Source: Streptomyces sp. NBC_01481
GTDB lineage: Bacteria; Actinomycetota; Actinomycetes; Streptomycetales; Streptomycetaceae
DNA: 64,000 nucleotides
Assembly (NCBI RefSeq): GCF_026339995.1
Contig: NZ_JAPEPT010000001.1
Location: 694,501 to 758,500, forward strand
Reading direction: 5' to 3'
Position numbers and translations under genes: made by a program. The notes beneath the pieces were generated by a model, which was not told the origin of the DNA, searched no databases, and saw nothing but the letters and a program-made list of their open reading frames with translations. This document shows positions 30,611 through 40,554 of the stretch, in pieces (position 1 is the stretch's first letter; each line of letters starts with the position of its first letter).

Positions 30611-31195
30611 ATGAGTACTGCTTCCGTCACGTCCCGCCCCGGAGTGGTCCTCGCCGACCTGCTGCCCGCATCCCGTGCGAAGGACATCGCGCTCGTAATC
30701 GGCGGCGCCGCGCTCACCGGCATCGCGGCCCAGATCGCCGTCCCGGTCCCCGGCTCACCGGTCCCGGTCTCCGGCCAGACCTTCGCGGCCCTCCTCGTCG
30801 GCACCGCGCTCGGCGCCCGCCGCGGCTTTCTCTCCCTCGCGCTGTACGCGGTGGCGGGCATGGCGGGCACGCCCTGGTTCGCGCAGGCCGCGTCGGGCTA
30901 CGGGATGCCGTCCTTCGGCTACATCCTCGGAATGATGGTCGCGGCCACGGTCGTCGGCGCCCTCGCGCGCCGCGGCGCCGACCGCTCGGTGCTGCGCACC
31001 GCGGCCGCGATGGCGGTCGGCTCCCTGATCATCTACGCGGTCGGTGTCCCGTATCTCGCGCTGGCCACCGGCATGACGCTGTCGCAGGCCGTCGCCGCCG
31101 GTCTGACGCCGTTCCTGATCGGCGACGCGCTGAAGGCGGCGCTGGCGATGGGTGCACTGCCCGCGGCCTGGAAGCTCGTCGGCCGCCGCGGCTGA
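30611..31195 (+). CDS. bioY: biotin transporter BioY (ECF S-component)
   Basis: 194 residues, six hydrophobic helices, with the BioY signatures VPVPGSPVPVSGQTFAALLVG, GMAGTPWFAQAASGYGMPSFGYILG and the C-terminal LIGDALKAALA. It is the substrate-binding membrane subunit for biotin uptake. bioM and bioN (energising subunits) are not adjacent, so it works alone or with ECF subunits encoded elsewhere. ATG 30611 with GGAG about 6 nt upstream. Confidence 0.93.
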   Translation: MSTASVTSRPGVVLADLLPASRAKDIALVIGGAALTGIAAQIAVPVPGSPVPVSGQTFAALLVGTALGARRGFLSLALYAVAGMAGTPWFAQAASGYGMPSFGYILGMMVAATVVGALARRGADRSVLRTAAAMAVGSLIIYAVGVPYLALATGMTLSQAVAAGLTPFLIGDALKAALAMGALPAAWKLVGRRG

Positions 31196-31221
31196 CGCCG
31201 GCGGTCCTTGCTCTTACGGCG

Positions 31222-31257
31222 CAGGGGCCCGCGGCCACCGACGGCCGCGGGCCCCTG
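31222..31257. terminator. perfect 15-bp hairpin between convergent bioY and permease
   Basis: CAGGGGCCCGCGGCC (31222-31236) and its exact complement (31243-31257), loop of 6 nt. It is positioned 27 nt after bioY and 30 nt after the permease stop on the other strand, so it probably terminates both. Confidence 0.9.
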
Positions 31258-31286
31258 AGCGCCTTACAGGACGCCGCCCTGACCAC

Positions 31287-32783
31287 TCACGAAGACGTGA
31301 CCGAGTCCTTCACACCGCTCTGATCGGCATCGGCAGCCGCACCGGCATCGGCAGCCGCGCCGCCCTTGCCCAGCATCTGCCGCACCACCGCGACGCCCAC
31401 CACGAGCACCGCCACCAGCAGCGACAGCAGCACCTGCTCCCGCGCGTCGCCACCGTCGTAGACCATGTAGCCGAGCACGAAAACGATCATGCCGATCGTC
31501 AGCCACGTCAGATACGGGAAGAGCCACATCCGCACGATCAGCTTCTCCGGCGACTCGCGCAGGATGATCCCGCGCATCCGCAGCTGCGTGACGCAGATGA
31601 CCAGCCACACGAACAGCGCGACCGCACCGGACGCGTTCAGCAGGAACGCGAAGACCGTGTCGGGCCACTTGTAGTTGAAGAAGACGGCGAGGAAGCCGAA
31701 GACGACAGAGCCGAGGATCGCCGCCTGCGGCACGCCCCGCGAGTTCGTACGGCCGAAGGCCTTCGGTGCGTCGCCGCGCCGTCCGAGCGAGAACGCCATG
31801 CGGGAGGCCGTGTACAGGCCGGAGTTGAGGCACGACAGCACGGCCGTCAGCACGATCACGTTCATGATCTGCCCGGCGTGCGCGATCCCGATCGAGTCCA
31901 GGGACGCGACGTACGAGCCCTTGGCGAGGATCGACTCGTCGTTCCACGGCAGCAGCGTCAGCACCACGAAGATCGAGCCCAGGTAGAAGACGCCGATCCG
32001 CCAGATCACGCTGTTCGTCGCCTTGGTGACCGCGCGCTGCGGGTCCTCGGACTCGCCCGCCGCCAGGGTCACGATCTCACTGCCCATGAAGGAGAAGACG
32101 ACCATCAGCACGCCGGTGAGAATCGCGCCCGCGCCGTTCGGCATGAACCCGCCGGCGTCCGTCAGGTGCGCGAAGCCCGCGCCCGGGTTGTCGGAGCCCG
32201 GCAGCACGCCGAAGACGGCCAGCAGGCCGATCACTATGAACGCGCCGATCGCCACGACCTTGATGCCCGCGAACCAGAACTCGAACTCGCCGTACGAGGA
32301 CACGGACACGAGGTTCGTCGCCGTCAGCACGACCATCACGATCAGCGCCCAGCCCCACTGCGGGACCCCCGGTACCCATCCTTCGAGGATGTCCGCGCCG
32401 GCCGTCGCCTCGACCGCCAGCACGACGACCCAGAAGAACCAGTAGAGCCAGCCGATGGAGAACCCGGCCCAGCGGCCGAGCGCCCGGTCCGCGTAGGCGG
32501 AGAACGAGCCGGAGGTCGGGTTGGCCGCCGCCATCTCGCCGAGCATCCGCATCACGAAGACGACCAGCGCACCCACGAGTGCGTACGAGAGGAGGATGGC
32601 TGGGCCCGCCGCGGCGATACCCGCCTTGGAGCCGACGAACAGGCCGGCGCCGATCACACCGCCGATGGCGATCATGGACAGATGCCGGTTCTTGAGTCCG
32701 GCCTGGAGACCACCGGAGGGCTGCGAGTTACCGGTCGTACCGGCCTTCTCGCCTTCCTTCATGAGGGTCTGCTGCGAGGTCAT
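31287..32783 (-). CDS. APC-family amino acid permease (second copy)
   Basis: 498 residues, 12 membrane helices, same AAT subfamily as the neighbour at 28823 (IAIGGVIGAGLFVGSKAGI, EFEFWFAGIKVVAIG). A long, charged, Ala-rich C-terminal tail (about 460-498) distinguishes it. ATG 32783 has AAGGA seven nt upstream; the longer frame to 32834 has no ribosome site. Two related permeases flank bioY, which points to an old local duplication with bioY between them. Substrate unknown. Confidence 0.92.
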   Translation of the reverse strand: MTSQQTLMKEGEKAGTTGNSQPSGGLQAGLKNRHLSMIAIGGVIGAGLFVGSKAGIAAAGPAILLSYALVGALVVFVMRMLGEMAAANPTSGSFSAYADRALGRWAGFSIGWLYWFFWVVVLAVEATAGADILEGWVPGVPQWGWALIVMVVLTATNLVSVSSYGEFEFWFAGIKVVAIGAFIVIGLLAVFGVLPGSDNPGAGFAHLTDAGGFMPNGAGAILTGVLMVVFSFMGSEIVTLAAGESEDPQRAVTKATNSVIWRIGVFYLGSIFVVLTLLPWNDESILAKGSYVASLDSIGIAHAGQIMNVIVLTAVLSCLNSGLYTASRMAFSLGRRGDAPKAFGRTNSRGVPQAAILGSVVFGFLAVFFNYKWPDTVFAFLLNASGAVALFVWLVICVTQLRMRGIILRESPEKLIVRMWLFPYLTWLTIGMIVFVLGYMVYDGGDAREQVLLSLLVAVLVVGVAVVRQMLGKGGAAADAGAAADADQSGVKDSVTSS

Positions 32784-32965
32784 GGACGAATCCTTAGGTT
32801 TGAGTGCACTCGGGTCACGAGCCCCCGCATTCAAACGCGCGACTCCAGATGTGTGAAGTCCCGTCTCCGGATCGTTAGGTCCGGGCGATAGGCGGAAGCC
32901 CGCGGCCCCGACAGGGCCTGACCCCGGTCACCGCTACCCGGACACTCGCGTGCCACACTCGGATC

Positions 32966-33454
<489 letters not shown>

Positions 33455-33456
33455 GC

Positions 33457-34266
33457 GTGCCCGAGGGTCATACGATCCACCGACTGGCCGCCGACCACTT
33501 CGAGAGGTTCGGCGGCCGGCCTGTGCGGGCGACCAGCCCGCAGGGGAAGTTCTCCGACAGCGCGGCGCTGCTCGACGGCCAGGCTCTTGAGAGCACCGAG
33601 GCGCACGGCAAGCACCTCTTCCTCGGCTTCGGCCCGCTCGGCTGGGTCCATATCCATCTCGGCCTGTTCGGCAAGGTCGCCTTCGGCGACGCGCCCGCGC
33701 CGCCGCCGACCGACACCGTGCGGCTGCGGCTGGCCAATGCGACGGCCTATGTGGATCTGCGCGGGCCCACGGCCTGCGGGCTGATCGCGGACGGTGAGAA
33801 GGCGGCGATACACGAGCGTCTGGGCCCCGACCCGCTGCGCCCCGCCGACGATCCTGACCGCGCCTGGGCCCGTATCTCCCGCTCCCGAACCACCGTCGCC
33901 GCGCTGCTCATGGACCAGAAGATCATCGCGGGCGTGGGCAACGTCTACCGCGCCGAGGTCCTCTTCCGGCACGGCATCGACCCCTACCGCGCGGGCAAGG
34001 ACCTCACCCACGACGAGTGGACCGCGATCTGGGCGGACCTCGTGGAGCTGATGCGCGAAGGAGTACGCAACAACCGCATCGACACCGTCCGCCCCGAGCA
34101 CACCCCCGATGCGATGGGCCGCCCGCCGCGAGTCGACGACCACGGCGGCGAGGTCTACGTCTACCGCCGGGCACACCTGCCCTGCCATGTCTGCGGCGGA
34201 GAGATCCGCACCGCCGCTCTCGCCGCACGCAATCTTTTCTGGTGCCCGGGCTGCCAGATGGCCTGA
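33457..34266 (+). CDS. Fpg/Nei-family DNA glycosylase
   Basis: 269 residues. Starts PEGHTIHRLA; the catalytic Pro1-Glu2 (after Met removal) is present, with the helix-two-turn-helix (NVYRAEVLF) and a C-terminal zinc finger (CHVCGGEI...FWCPGCQ). It excises oxidised bases from DNA and cleaves the strand (beta/delta elimination). PEGH rather than PELPEV points to the Nei (endonuclease VIII) branch. GTG start two nt after the rpiB stop: translational coupling. Confidence 0.93.
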   Translation: MPEGHTIHRLAADHFERFGGRPVRATSPQGKFSDSAALLDGQALESTEAHGKHLFLGFGPLGWVHIHLGLFGKVAFGDAPAPPPTDTVRLRLANATAYVDLRGPTACGLIADGEKAAIHERLGPDPLRPADDPDRAWARISRSRTTVAALLMDQKIIAGVGNVYRAEVLFRHGIDPYRAGKDLTHDEWTAIWADLVELMREGVRNNRIDTVRPEHTPDAMGRPPRVDDHGGEVYVYRRAHLPCHVCGGEIRTAALAARNLFWCPGCQMA

Positions 34267-34282
34267 GGTGCCGGCGCGCGTA

Positions 34283-35512
34283 CTAGAAGCCGTGCGGCAG
34301 CCAGGGCGCGACGTCCGAGGCGAACGCCACCGATGCCTCGGCCAGCGCCCCCTGCCGCAGCTCCCGCACCCTCCCCGCCCCCGCCAGCGCGGCCAGCGAC
34401 ACCCCGCCCAGATATGCCGCGCCCAACTCCCGTACGGACAGCGCCAGATCTGCGTGGTCCTCGGTCCGCTTGCAGGACGCGCCCTTGTGGTCGCCGGTCA
34501 GCCGCCAACGCCCCGCGTTCCAGGGGCAGAAGGCGTCGTCGACGTCGAAGACGACGTCCACCGGCGTCTGGTACGTACGCGCCTCCAGGGCTGCGCCCAG
34601 CTCCATGAGCCGCACGAACATGCCGTCCCGCACCCGCACTTCGCACCGCCGGATGTCATTGACGAGATGCAGCAGCGGATCGTCCACCGGCCGGTTGCGC
34701 GCCACGACCTGCACCGTCAGGTCGATGTCGAAGAGGAAGCGCCACAGCACGGCGTACGTCACCGGGTCGAGCGCCTCGATGTGCCGCAGGGTGATGCTGC
34801 CCTTGGGGCCCTGCGCATCCCAGTCCGGCTTGGTGTGGAAGCGCACGAAACCGACGATCTCGCCCTCCCGCTCGGCGACCACGCACTGCATCGGCGAGGC
34901 GCCCTGCCGCTCGCTCTCGGGGTCGAGCAACGGCAGCCGCTCCCAGCCGGGCCTGCGGGCGAGCATGCCGGGCCGCGAGCCGATGGTGCGGACGTACACC
35001 GCCTCGCACTCCGGCGCGACCTCCGCGACGTCCGCGAAGCGCAGCCGGACCGCGTCCGCGCCCTTGGGGAGGGCGATGTGTCCCCGGACGGTGTCGATAG
35101 TCAGGGACATCTGCTGGGTCCCGAGGCCGTAGCCGAATCGTCCGTAGATCTCCGGTTCTGACGCTGTCAGTACGGCGATCGGCTCGCCGCAGTCGCGTAC
35201 GTCGTCGAGCTGGCGGCGCATCATCGCGGTGAGCACCCCGCGGCGGCGGTGTGTCGCGGCCACGCTGACCATCGTCACGCCCGCGGCGGGAACCATCGCG
35301 CCGCCCGGCACCGAGACCCCGAACGTGAACGCCCCGGCCGTCCCGACGCACTCGTCGCCGTCCCAGGCGCCGATGGAGCGCTCGTGCTCGGTCAGCGAAT
35401 GGTAAAGCTCACGCTCCTCAGGGGCCTCCGCCACACCGCCGAACGCGCGCTCCAACTTGCCGTACCAGAGGTCCCATTCGGTACGGCGCAGTTCGCGAAG
35501 TTCGAGAGTCAT
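34283..35512 (-). CDS. Eis-like GNAT N-acetyltransferase
   Basis: 409 residues, the size and three-part structure of Eis: an N-terminal GNAT domain (acetyl-CoA loop THRRRGVLTAMM, about 87-99), a second degenerate GNAT, and a C-terminal SCP2-like domain. A Tyr in IYGRFGYG and the terminal Phe (PHGF) occupy the positions of the catalytic Tyr and carboxylate in mycobacterial Eis. Eis acetylates amines on aminoglycosides and proteins; the natural substrate in Streptomyces is unknown. Starts at ATG 35512. Convergent with the glycosylase gene, 16 nt apart. Confidence 0.9.
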   Translation of the reverse strand: MTLELRELRRTEWDLWYGKLERAFGGVAEAPEERELYHSLTEHERSIGAWDGDECVGTAGAFTFGVSVPGGAMVPAAGVTMVSVAATHRRRGVLTAMMRRQLDDVRDCGEPIAVLTASEPEIYGRFGYGLGTQQMSLTIDTVRGHIALPKGADAVRLRFADVAEVAPECEAVYVRTIGSRPGMLARRPGWERLPLLDPESERQGASPMQCVVAEREGEIVGFVRFHTKPDWDAQGPKGSITLRHIEALDPVTYAVLWRFLFDIDLTVQVVARNRPVDDPLLHLVNDIRRCEVRVRDGMFVRLMELGAALEARTYQTPVDVVFDVDDAFCPWNAGRWRLTGDHKGASCKRTEDHADLALSVRELGAAYLGGVSLAALAGAGRVRELRQGALAEASVAFASDVAPWLPHGF

Positions 35513-35618
35513 ATGCCATGCCTACCAGGGCAACGGCGCCGAGGCGACCCGATTTCGAACGCATTGTCACCGGGGTCCCCCTGCACGGATGGCGAGCGGG
35601 TGGATAGGGTCCACGGCA

Positions 35619-36764
35619 ATGGCCCGCGGCTCTGCAGCAGACTCGTTCACGGCCCGGTTGCGGAAAGCCGTGCACCGGGGACGCATCGCGCTGCGCAAAT
35701 CCGGGGTCGACTATTTCCGCGGCGACGGCTCCGACTGGATCGCGCTCGTCGGGCTGCTGCTGACGATCCCGGCCTTCACCTGGGGCACGGTCGTGATGCC
35801 GGTCTGGGTCTCCCCGGCGACCCTCGTCCTGCCGATCGTGGCGGGGGGTCTGCTGCTGCGTCCGGCGAGCCTGCTGGGTCTGTACGCGGCGGCAGCGGCG
35901 GCACTGATCGTCGAGTCGGTCGTGCTCGGCCCGTACGCCGAGGGCCCGGCGCGCGTCACCCCGGGAACGGTTCTCGCCGTCGCGGCCTGCGGTCTCTTCG
36001 GACTCCTGATAGCCCAGTTCAGAGCCCGGGTCGGAGTGCCCTGGCGGCGCGGCGGGACGATGCTCTTCGACCTGCGCGAACGCATCCGGGTGCAGAGCGC
36101 CCTGCCCCGGCTCCCCAAGGGCTGGCACCGCGAGATGTCGCTCCGCCCGGCCGGCGGCCAGTCCTTCTCCGGCGACTTCGTGGTCGCGGCGCGTACGAAC
36201 GGCGGCCGCACCCTGGAAGTCATCCTCACCGACGTCTCGGGCAAGGGCATGGACGCGGCCTCGCGGGCGCTGCTGCTGTCGGGCGCCTTCGGGGGTCTGC
36301 TCGGCTCGCTGCCGCCGCACGGCTTCCTGCCCGCGGCCAACGGCTATCTGCTCCGCCAGGACTGGGACGAGGGCTTCGCGACCTCCATCCATCTCGTCCT
36401 GGATCTGGACTCCGGAGACTACGAACTGTTCTCGGCGGGCCATCTGCCCGCGCTGCAGCTGCACGCGGGCAGCGGCCGCTGGGAGGAGAAGGGCGCCGAA
36501 GGCCCGCTCCTGGGGGTGTACGACGGGGCACAGTTCGACCCGGTCAAGGGCTCCCTGCGCGCCGGCGACGTACTGATGCTCTTCACCGACGGCCTGGTGG
36601 AGGCGTCGGGCCGTGACATCAGCGAGGGCATAGACCGCCTCACCGGTGAGGCCGACCGCTATGTCGCCTCGGGGTTCGAGGGCGCGGCTTGGCATCTGAT
36701 CGAGGCCGTCGCGAAGCACGTCAACGACGACCGGGCGCTGCTGCTGCTCTGCCGCGAGGCGTAA
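35619..36764 (+). CDS. membrane-bound PP2C-type (SpoIIE) serine phosphatase
   Basis: 381 residues: three or four N-terminal membrane helices (about 35-125), then a SpoIIE/PP2C domain (about 160-380) with the metal-binding SGDF, LTDVSGKGMDA, FTDGLVEA and NDDRALLLL. Such phosphatases dephosphorylate anti-anti-sigma factors in sigma-factor partner-switching. No ribosome site at ATG 35619, but TAGGGT (35605-35610) lies eight bases upstream, suggesting a leaderless start; the longer in-frame ORF is not used. No sigma/anti-sigma gene adjacent. Confidence 0.9.
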   Translation: MARGSAADSFTARLRKAVHRGRIALRKSGVDYFRGDGSDWIALVGLLLTIPAFTWGTVVMPVWVSPATLVLPIVAGGLLLRPASLLGLYAAAAAALIVESVVLGPYAEGPARVTPGTVLAVAACGLFGLLIAQFRARVGVPWRRGGTMLFDLRERIRVQSALPRLPKGWHREMSLRPAGGQSFSGDFVVAARTNGGRTLEVILTDVSGKGMDAASRALLLSGAFGGLLGSLPPHGFLPAANGYLLRQDWDEGFATSIHLVLDLDSGDYELFSAGHLPALQLHAGSGRWEEKGAEGPLLGVYDGAQFDPVKGSLRAGDVLMLFTDGLVEASGRDISEGIDRLTGEADRYVASGFEGAAWHLIEAVAKHVNDDRALLLLCREA

Positions 36765-36774
36765 TCCGCCCGGC

Positions 36775-36812
36775 AGGTGTTTTGTCCTCAATGCCGGACG
36801 GGGGCCTGAGAT
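36775..36812. repeat. partial dispersed repeat module
   Basis: TCCTCAATGCCGGACGGGGGCC (about 36785-36806) is a diverged copy of the TCAAACGCCGGACGGGCTGA unit, placed between the phosphatase stop and the amidase. Confidence 0.5.
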
Positions 36813-36848
36813 GCTCGAACGCCCACGACGGCGTCCCGAGGAGACCTG

Positions 36849-38045
36849 ATGGCGACGACAGACACCGCGGTCTGGCGCGAGCGCGGCAACCCGCTGGTCG
36901 CCGGGTTCGGCAGCGGCCCGCTGCACGGCGTACGGCTGGCGGTCAAGGACGTGCACGCTGTCGCCGGCCACCGGCTCGGCGCCGGCAATCCGGCCTGGCT
37001 CGCCGAGGCCGTACCCCAGAGAGCGCACTCGTGGGCCGTGGGCACCCTGCTGGCCGCGGGGGCCGACGTGACCGGCATCGCGCAGACCGACGAGTTCGCC
37101 TACAGCCTCAACGGGACGAACGCGCACTACGGCACCCCGCCCAACCCGGCGGCACCCGGCCGCGTCCCCGGCGGCTCCTCCGGCGGACCGGCCGCCGCGG
37201 TCGCCCTCGGCCAGGCCGACGCCGGCCTCGGCAGCGACACCGCCGGATCGATCCGGGTGCCCGCCTCGTACTGCGGGCTCCACGGCCTGCGGCCCACCCA
37301 CGGCGCCGTCCCCGCCACCGGAATGCTGCCGCTGGCCCCCTCGTTCGACACGGTCGCCTGGCTCGCGCGGGACGCGCGCACGCTGGCACGGCTGGGCGAC
37401 GTACTGCTGCCATCAGGCGGCGTCGAGGGCCAACGCCCTTTCCGTACCGCCCTGGTGGCGAGGGACCTCGTCGCGCTCGCCGACTCGGGAGTACGTGAGG
37501 CATTCGGCCCGGCGGCGGCGGGGCTGGCCGAGCGGCTCGGCCTCAAGACGGAGGAAGTCCCGTCCCTGGGAGGCGATCCGGCCGAGCGGGCGGCCGCCTT
37601 CGCGACGGCTCAGGCGGCGGAGGTGTGGGAGTGCGACGGGGCCTGGGTGAGCGCCCATCCCGGGACGCTCGGGCCCGGCGTCGAGGCCAGATTCGCCCGC
37701 GCCGCCGCGGTCACCCCCGAGGAGCGGACCGCCGCGGAGGAGGTGGTCCACCTCGGCGCCCGCGAGCTGCTCGCGGCTCTGCCGGACGACGCGGTACTGC
37801 TTCTGCCCGCGGCGAGCGGACCGGCTCCGCTGCCCGACGAGGACAGCGCGCGCAAGGCAGCCACCCGGCAGGGCACGTTCCGCCTCACCTGCCTGGCGAG
37901 CGGCGCGGGCCTGCCGTGCCTGGTGCTTCCGCGGATGTCGGTGGACGGACTGCCGGTGGGTCTCGCGGTGATCGCCGGCCGCGGGAGCGACCGCGCGCTG
38001 CTCGACCTGGGTGTGCGCAGCGCCGGACGGGGCTTGCGCCCCTGA
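36849..38045 (+). CDS. amidase-signature hydrolase
   Basis: 398 residues. The amidase-signature catalytic triad is visible: Lys in RLAVKDVHA, cis-Ser in PGGSSGGPAAAV and nucleophile Ser in GSDTAGSIRVPAS. It hydrolyses amide bonds of unknown substrates in the cytosol. It is shorter than the common 450-500 residues because the C-terminal part (after about 250) is trimmed. GAGGAG before ATG 36849. Confidence 0.9.
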   Translation: MATTDTAVWRERGNPLVAGFGSGPLHGVRLAVKDVHAVAGHRLGAGNPAWLAEAVPQRAHSWAVGTLLAAGADVTGIAQTDEFAYSLNGTNAHYGTPPNPAAPGRVPGGSSGGPAAAVALGQADAGLGSDTAGSIRVPASYCGLHGLRPTHGAVPATGMLPLAPSFDTVAWLARDARTLARLGDVLLPSGGVEGQRPFRTALVARDLVALADSGVREAFGPAAAGLAERLGLKTEEVPSLGGDPAERAAAFATAQAAEVWECDGAWVSAHPGTLGPGVEARFARAAAVTPEERTAAEEVVHLGARELLAALPDDAVLLLPAASGPAPLPDEDSARKAATRQGTFRLTCLASGAGLPCLVLPRMSVDGLPVGLAVIAGRGSDRALLDLGVRSAGRGLRP

Positions 38046-38107
38046 CCAGGGGGCCCCGGAGCCCAACTGCCCGGCAGGGCACGGCCGCGCACCCGTACAG
38101 TCGTGCC

Positions 38108-38557
38108 ATGCCGTATCTCACGCTCGCCGAGATCGAGGCCGTCGCCCGCGAGGCCCACGCCGCCCAGACGGACAAGGCGGGACGCCCGTACACCGAGCAT
38201 CTCGCCGCCGTCGCCGAAGGGGTGCGGGCCCGTGGCGGGAGCGATGAGCAGATCGCCGCGGGATGGCTGCACGACGCCGTCGAGGACGACGCGCTGTCCC
38301 GGGAGTGGATGGACGCGGCCGCGCTGCCGCAGACGGTCAAGAACATGGTCCTCGCCCTCACCAAGCGCAAGGGCGAGGATCTGGAGGAGTACACGAGGCG
38401 CATTCTGGCCACGCCGGGCGCGCGCCTCGTCAAGGAGGCCGACCTCGCGCACAACGCCGATCCGGCGCGGCTCGCGGTCCTCGACGAGGCGACGCGGACG
38501 CGGCTCACGGCGAAGTACGCGAAGGTACGCGGCCTGCTGGGCCTACCCGGACGGTGA
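38108..38557 (+). CDS. HD-domain protein, SpoT-hydrolase-like
   Basis: 149 residues. One small HD domain: H in YTEHLAAVA, HD in AAGWLHDAVEDD, and D in LVKEADLAHNADP. Resembles the hydrolase half of RelA/SpoT (Mesh1-like), without synthetase or ACT regions, so it might hydrolyse (p)ppGpp or another nucleotide; this is inference. TACAGT (38096-38101) ends six bases before ATG 38108 with no ribosome site: leaderless start. 62 nt after the amidase. Confidence 0.8.
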   Translation: MPYLTLAEIEAVAREAHAAQTDKAGRPYTEHLAAVAEGVRARGGSDEQIAAGWLHDAVEDDALSREWMDAAALPQTVKNMVLALTKRKGEDLEEYTRRILATPGARLVKEADLAHNADPARLAVLDEATRTRLTAKYAKVRGLLGLPGR

Positions 38558-38664
38558 CCTGGCCTGACGACGGTACGGGCCGGGATCCGGGCCCGGACCC
38601 ACGTGCCCGGTCCCACCCGGCCCCGTCGCACGACTCAGCACGGCACAGCGCGGCGCCGCACGGC

Positions 38665-39819
38665 TCAGCGCCGCGGCCCCAGCTTCGCCGCGTCCCGCCG
38701 GAACGCCCACGTCATCTCCGGCTCGGTCACGAACCGCAAAGCCCTGCGCACCGGCGGCGTGCACAGCAGCGTCACCGCCGCCGCCGCGACCAGCGTGAGC
38801 ACGATCTCGCCGCTCGGGTCGCTCAGCCACGCGTACGTCTCGAAGACATGCCCGTAGTCCGCCGCCTTGATCAGCAGGCCGTGCCCCAGATAGCCACAGA
38901 TCGTCCCTGCGCCGAGCACCGTGAACCAGGTCCTGCGGCCCGGCACCCAGGCCAGGAACCCGGCCGTGAGCAGCGCCGCGCAGCCGAAGAACGCCAGTGT
39001 CATCACGACACCCACCCACCACGGCTCGCCCAGCTCCTGGGCGCTGCTGGAGCGGTAGAGCCAGCTGAAGTTCATCCGGGGAGAGGCCCAGTACGCGAAG
39101 GCGCCCGCGCCCGCGAAGAGCGGCAGCGCGAGCAGCCGCACCTCCCGGCGCCGCACCATCTGGAAGTGCTCGGGCTTCAGCGACAGACCCAGCACGAAGA
39201 ACGGCAGGAACTGCAGTACGCGCTGGAGATTGAGATCGGCGCCGATGTTCGGCGTCAGCGCGGCGAGCGAGGCCAGGGCGAGCGCGACCGGAACCGGCCA
39301 CCGGATCAGCCGCCACAGCGGGGCGGTCAGCCGCCAGATGAACAGGGCCGCCAGGAACCAGGTCAGATAGAAGGGGTCGAGCAGGCTGATCGGCTGCTCG
39401 GGGGCGTGCTGCGCCCACCGTCTGAACAGGGAGTACACGATCTCGAAGACGACGTACGGCACGGCGATCCCGGTCAGCAGCCGTCTCAGCTGGTCGGGCC
39501 TGCCGGTGTAACTCCGGGAGAAATAGCCGGAGATGAGGATGAAGGCCGGCATGTGGAAGGTGTAGACGAGCAGGTAGAGCGCCCGGGAGGCACGGCTGCC
39601 GTCCATCACCGGTTCCCATGCGTGCGCGATCGCGACGAGCACGATGGCCAGATACTTCGCGTTGTCGAAGTAGGCGTCTCGGCTGGTGGACTTCGCCGGT
39701 GCCTTCTCGGGCGCGGCGGCAACGGCGGGTGTGGCCGACTCCTGTGTTGTAGGGACGGGCTCCGACTCCCGGGCCTGGGGGAGCGGGGCCCTGCTGAATC
39801 CATTCGGAGCGTGGAACAT
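38665..39819 (-). CDS. acyltransferase-3-type integral membrane protein
   Basis: 384 residues: a soluble N-terminal ~45 residues, then about ten membrane helices of the acyltransferase-3 family (FDNAKYLAIVLVAIAHAWEP at the start, with the conserved His; FHMPAFILISGYFSR). Such proteins O-acylate sugars or polymers at the membrane (e.g. cell wall polysaccharide); substrate unknown. ATG 39819 is preceded by TAGGGT with seven bases between and no ribosome site, so it is probably leaderless. Convergent with the HD gene. Confidence 0.85.
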   Translation of the reverse strand: MFHAPNGFSRAPLPQARESEPVPTTQESATPAVAAAPEKAPAKSTSRDAYFDNAKYLAIVLVAIAHAWEPVMDGSRASRALYLLVYTFHMPAFILISGYFSRSYTGRPDQLRRLLTGIAVPYVVFEIVYSLFRRWAQHAPEQPISLLDPFYLTWFLAALFIWRLTAPLWRLIRWPVPVALALASLAALTPNIGADLNLQRVLQFLPFFVLGLSLKPEHFQMVRRREVRLLALPLFAGAGAFAYWASPRMNFSWLYRSSSAQELGEPWWVGVVMTLAFFGCAALLTAGFLAWVPGRRTWFTVLGAGTICGYLGHGLLIKAADYGHVFETYAWLSDPSGEIVLTLVAAAAVTLLCTPPVRRALRFVTEPEMTWAFRRDAAKLGPRR

Positions 39820-40240
39820 CTGAGGCACCCTAGCCCCGCCGATTCGATTTCGTAAAACCCTCTGCGCATGTCTCCCATTCGAATCTGAAACGGCCCCCAA
39901 CCGCCCGCTATGCCCCAATTAATCCCCCTTAAATAGTGCATAGCGGCACGCTCTTGTGAGTGCGTGAATTTCCTCACCGAACGCCTTCGAATTTCGCGTG
40001 ACCGACGTGTGGGGGCATGGAAACGATCAGGCCGAATTCCTTGGGTATTTCACCCGGCCGGACCAGTCTCCGCCCGCGTGCAGGCGCACGCGTGCGCGCG
40101 GATGGCGTGATCCCGTCGTCGATGATTCGTCAGCAGGGAGCATGTATGGGGCTGTTGGTGGCACGATGGTCATGGCGGGGGTGTGCTGGGCCGCACGCTC
40201 CCGGGCCGGCAAGGCGGACCGACCGAGGGTGTGATCAGTT
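39820..40240. promoter_or_regulatory. 421-nt intergenic region with an AT-rich core and 9-bp inverted repeat
   Basis: No gene of quality is seen in it. CCGCTATGC (39905-39913) and its exact complement GCATAGCGG (39938-39946) flank an AT-rich 24-nt spacer (AATTAA, TTAAAT), unusual in this GC-rich DNA: a candidate operator or RNA structure for the divergent genes. The rest is ordinary. Confidence 0.5.
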
Positions 40241-40435
40241 GTGGCCATTTCACTGTCTGTGGTGCTGCTGTTGGCGATCATCCTCGTGGTGCTGATCCGC
40301 GGCGGCTCCATCAAGGCCGGACCCGCCATCGTCGCGGTGCTGTTCGGCTTCTTCCTCGCCTCGACGGGCATGGCGCCGTCGATCAACAAATTCCTCGACT
40401 CGATAGCCGACACCATCAATCAGATCAGCTTCTGA
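40241..40435 (+). CDS. 64-residue membrane mini-protein
   Basis: GTG 40241 to TGA 40435. Two hydrophobic segments (about 3-19 and 27-43) separated by RGGSIKAGP; C-terminal tail APSINKFLDSIADTINQISF is amphipathic. Good streptomycete codon use. The ribosome site is weak (GAGGG about 13 nt upstream). Small proteins like this between the tRNA genes and membrane genes occur in related genomes (memory, not checked). Function unknown. Confidence 0.7.
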   Translation: MAISLSVVLLLAIILVVLIRGGSIKAGPAIVAVLFGFFLASTGMAPSINKFLDSIADTINQISF

Positions 40436-40503
40436 ATCGGCGTTCAGAATCAGCGTCCGACCCGGCACCGCCTTGCGGTCCGTCGGACCTGCGCCGAGAA
40501 CGA

Positions 40504-40546
40504 CTCAGGCCCGGTCCTGGTGGTCAACCACCAAGCCGGGCCTGAG
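40504..40546. terminator. two-part hairpin terminator
   Basis: CTCAGGCCCGG (40504-40514) pairs perfectly with 40536-40546; an inner TGGTGG/CCACCA stem forms the loop. It is located between the mini-protein (plus) and tRNA-Gly (minus), so it can terminate both. Confidence 0.85.
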
Positions 40547-40554
40547 ACATGAAG

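Noticed and set aside
39998..40234. Possible 78-residue gene in the gap before the mini-protein
   Set aside because: Poor codon use, no ribosome site, no recognisable features; two equally long frames overlap.
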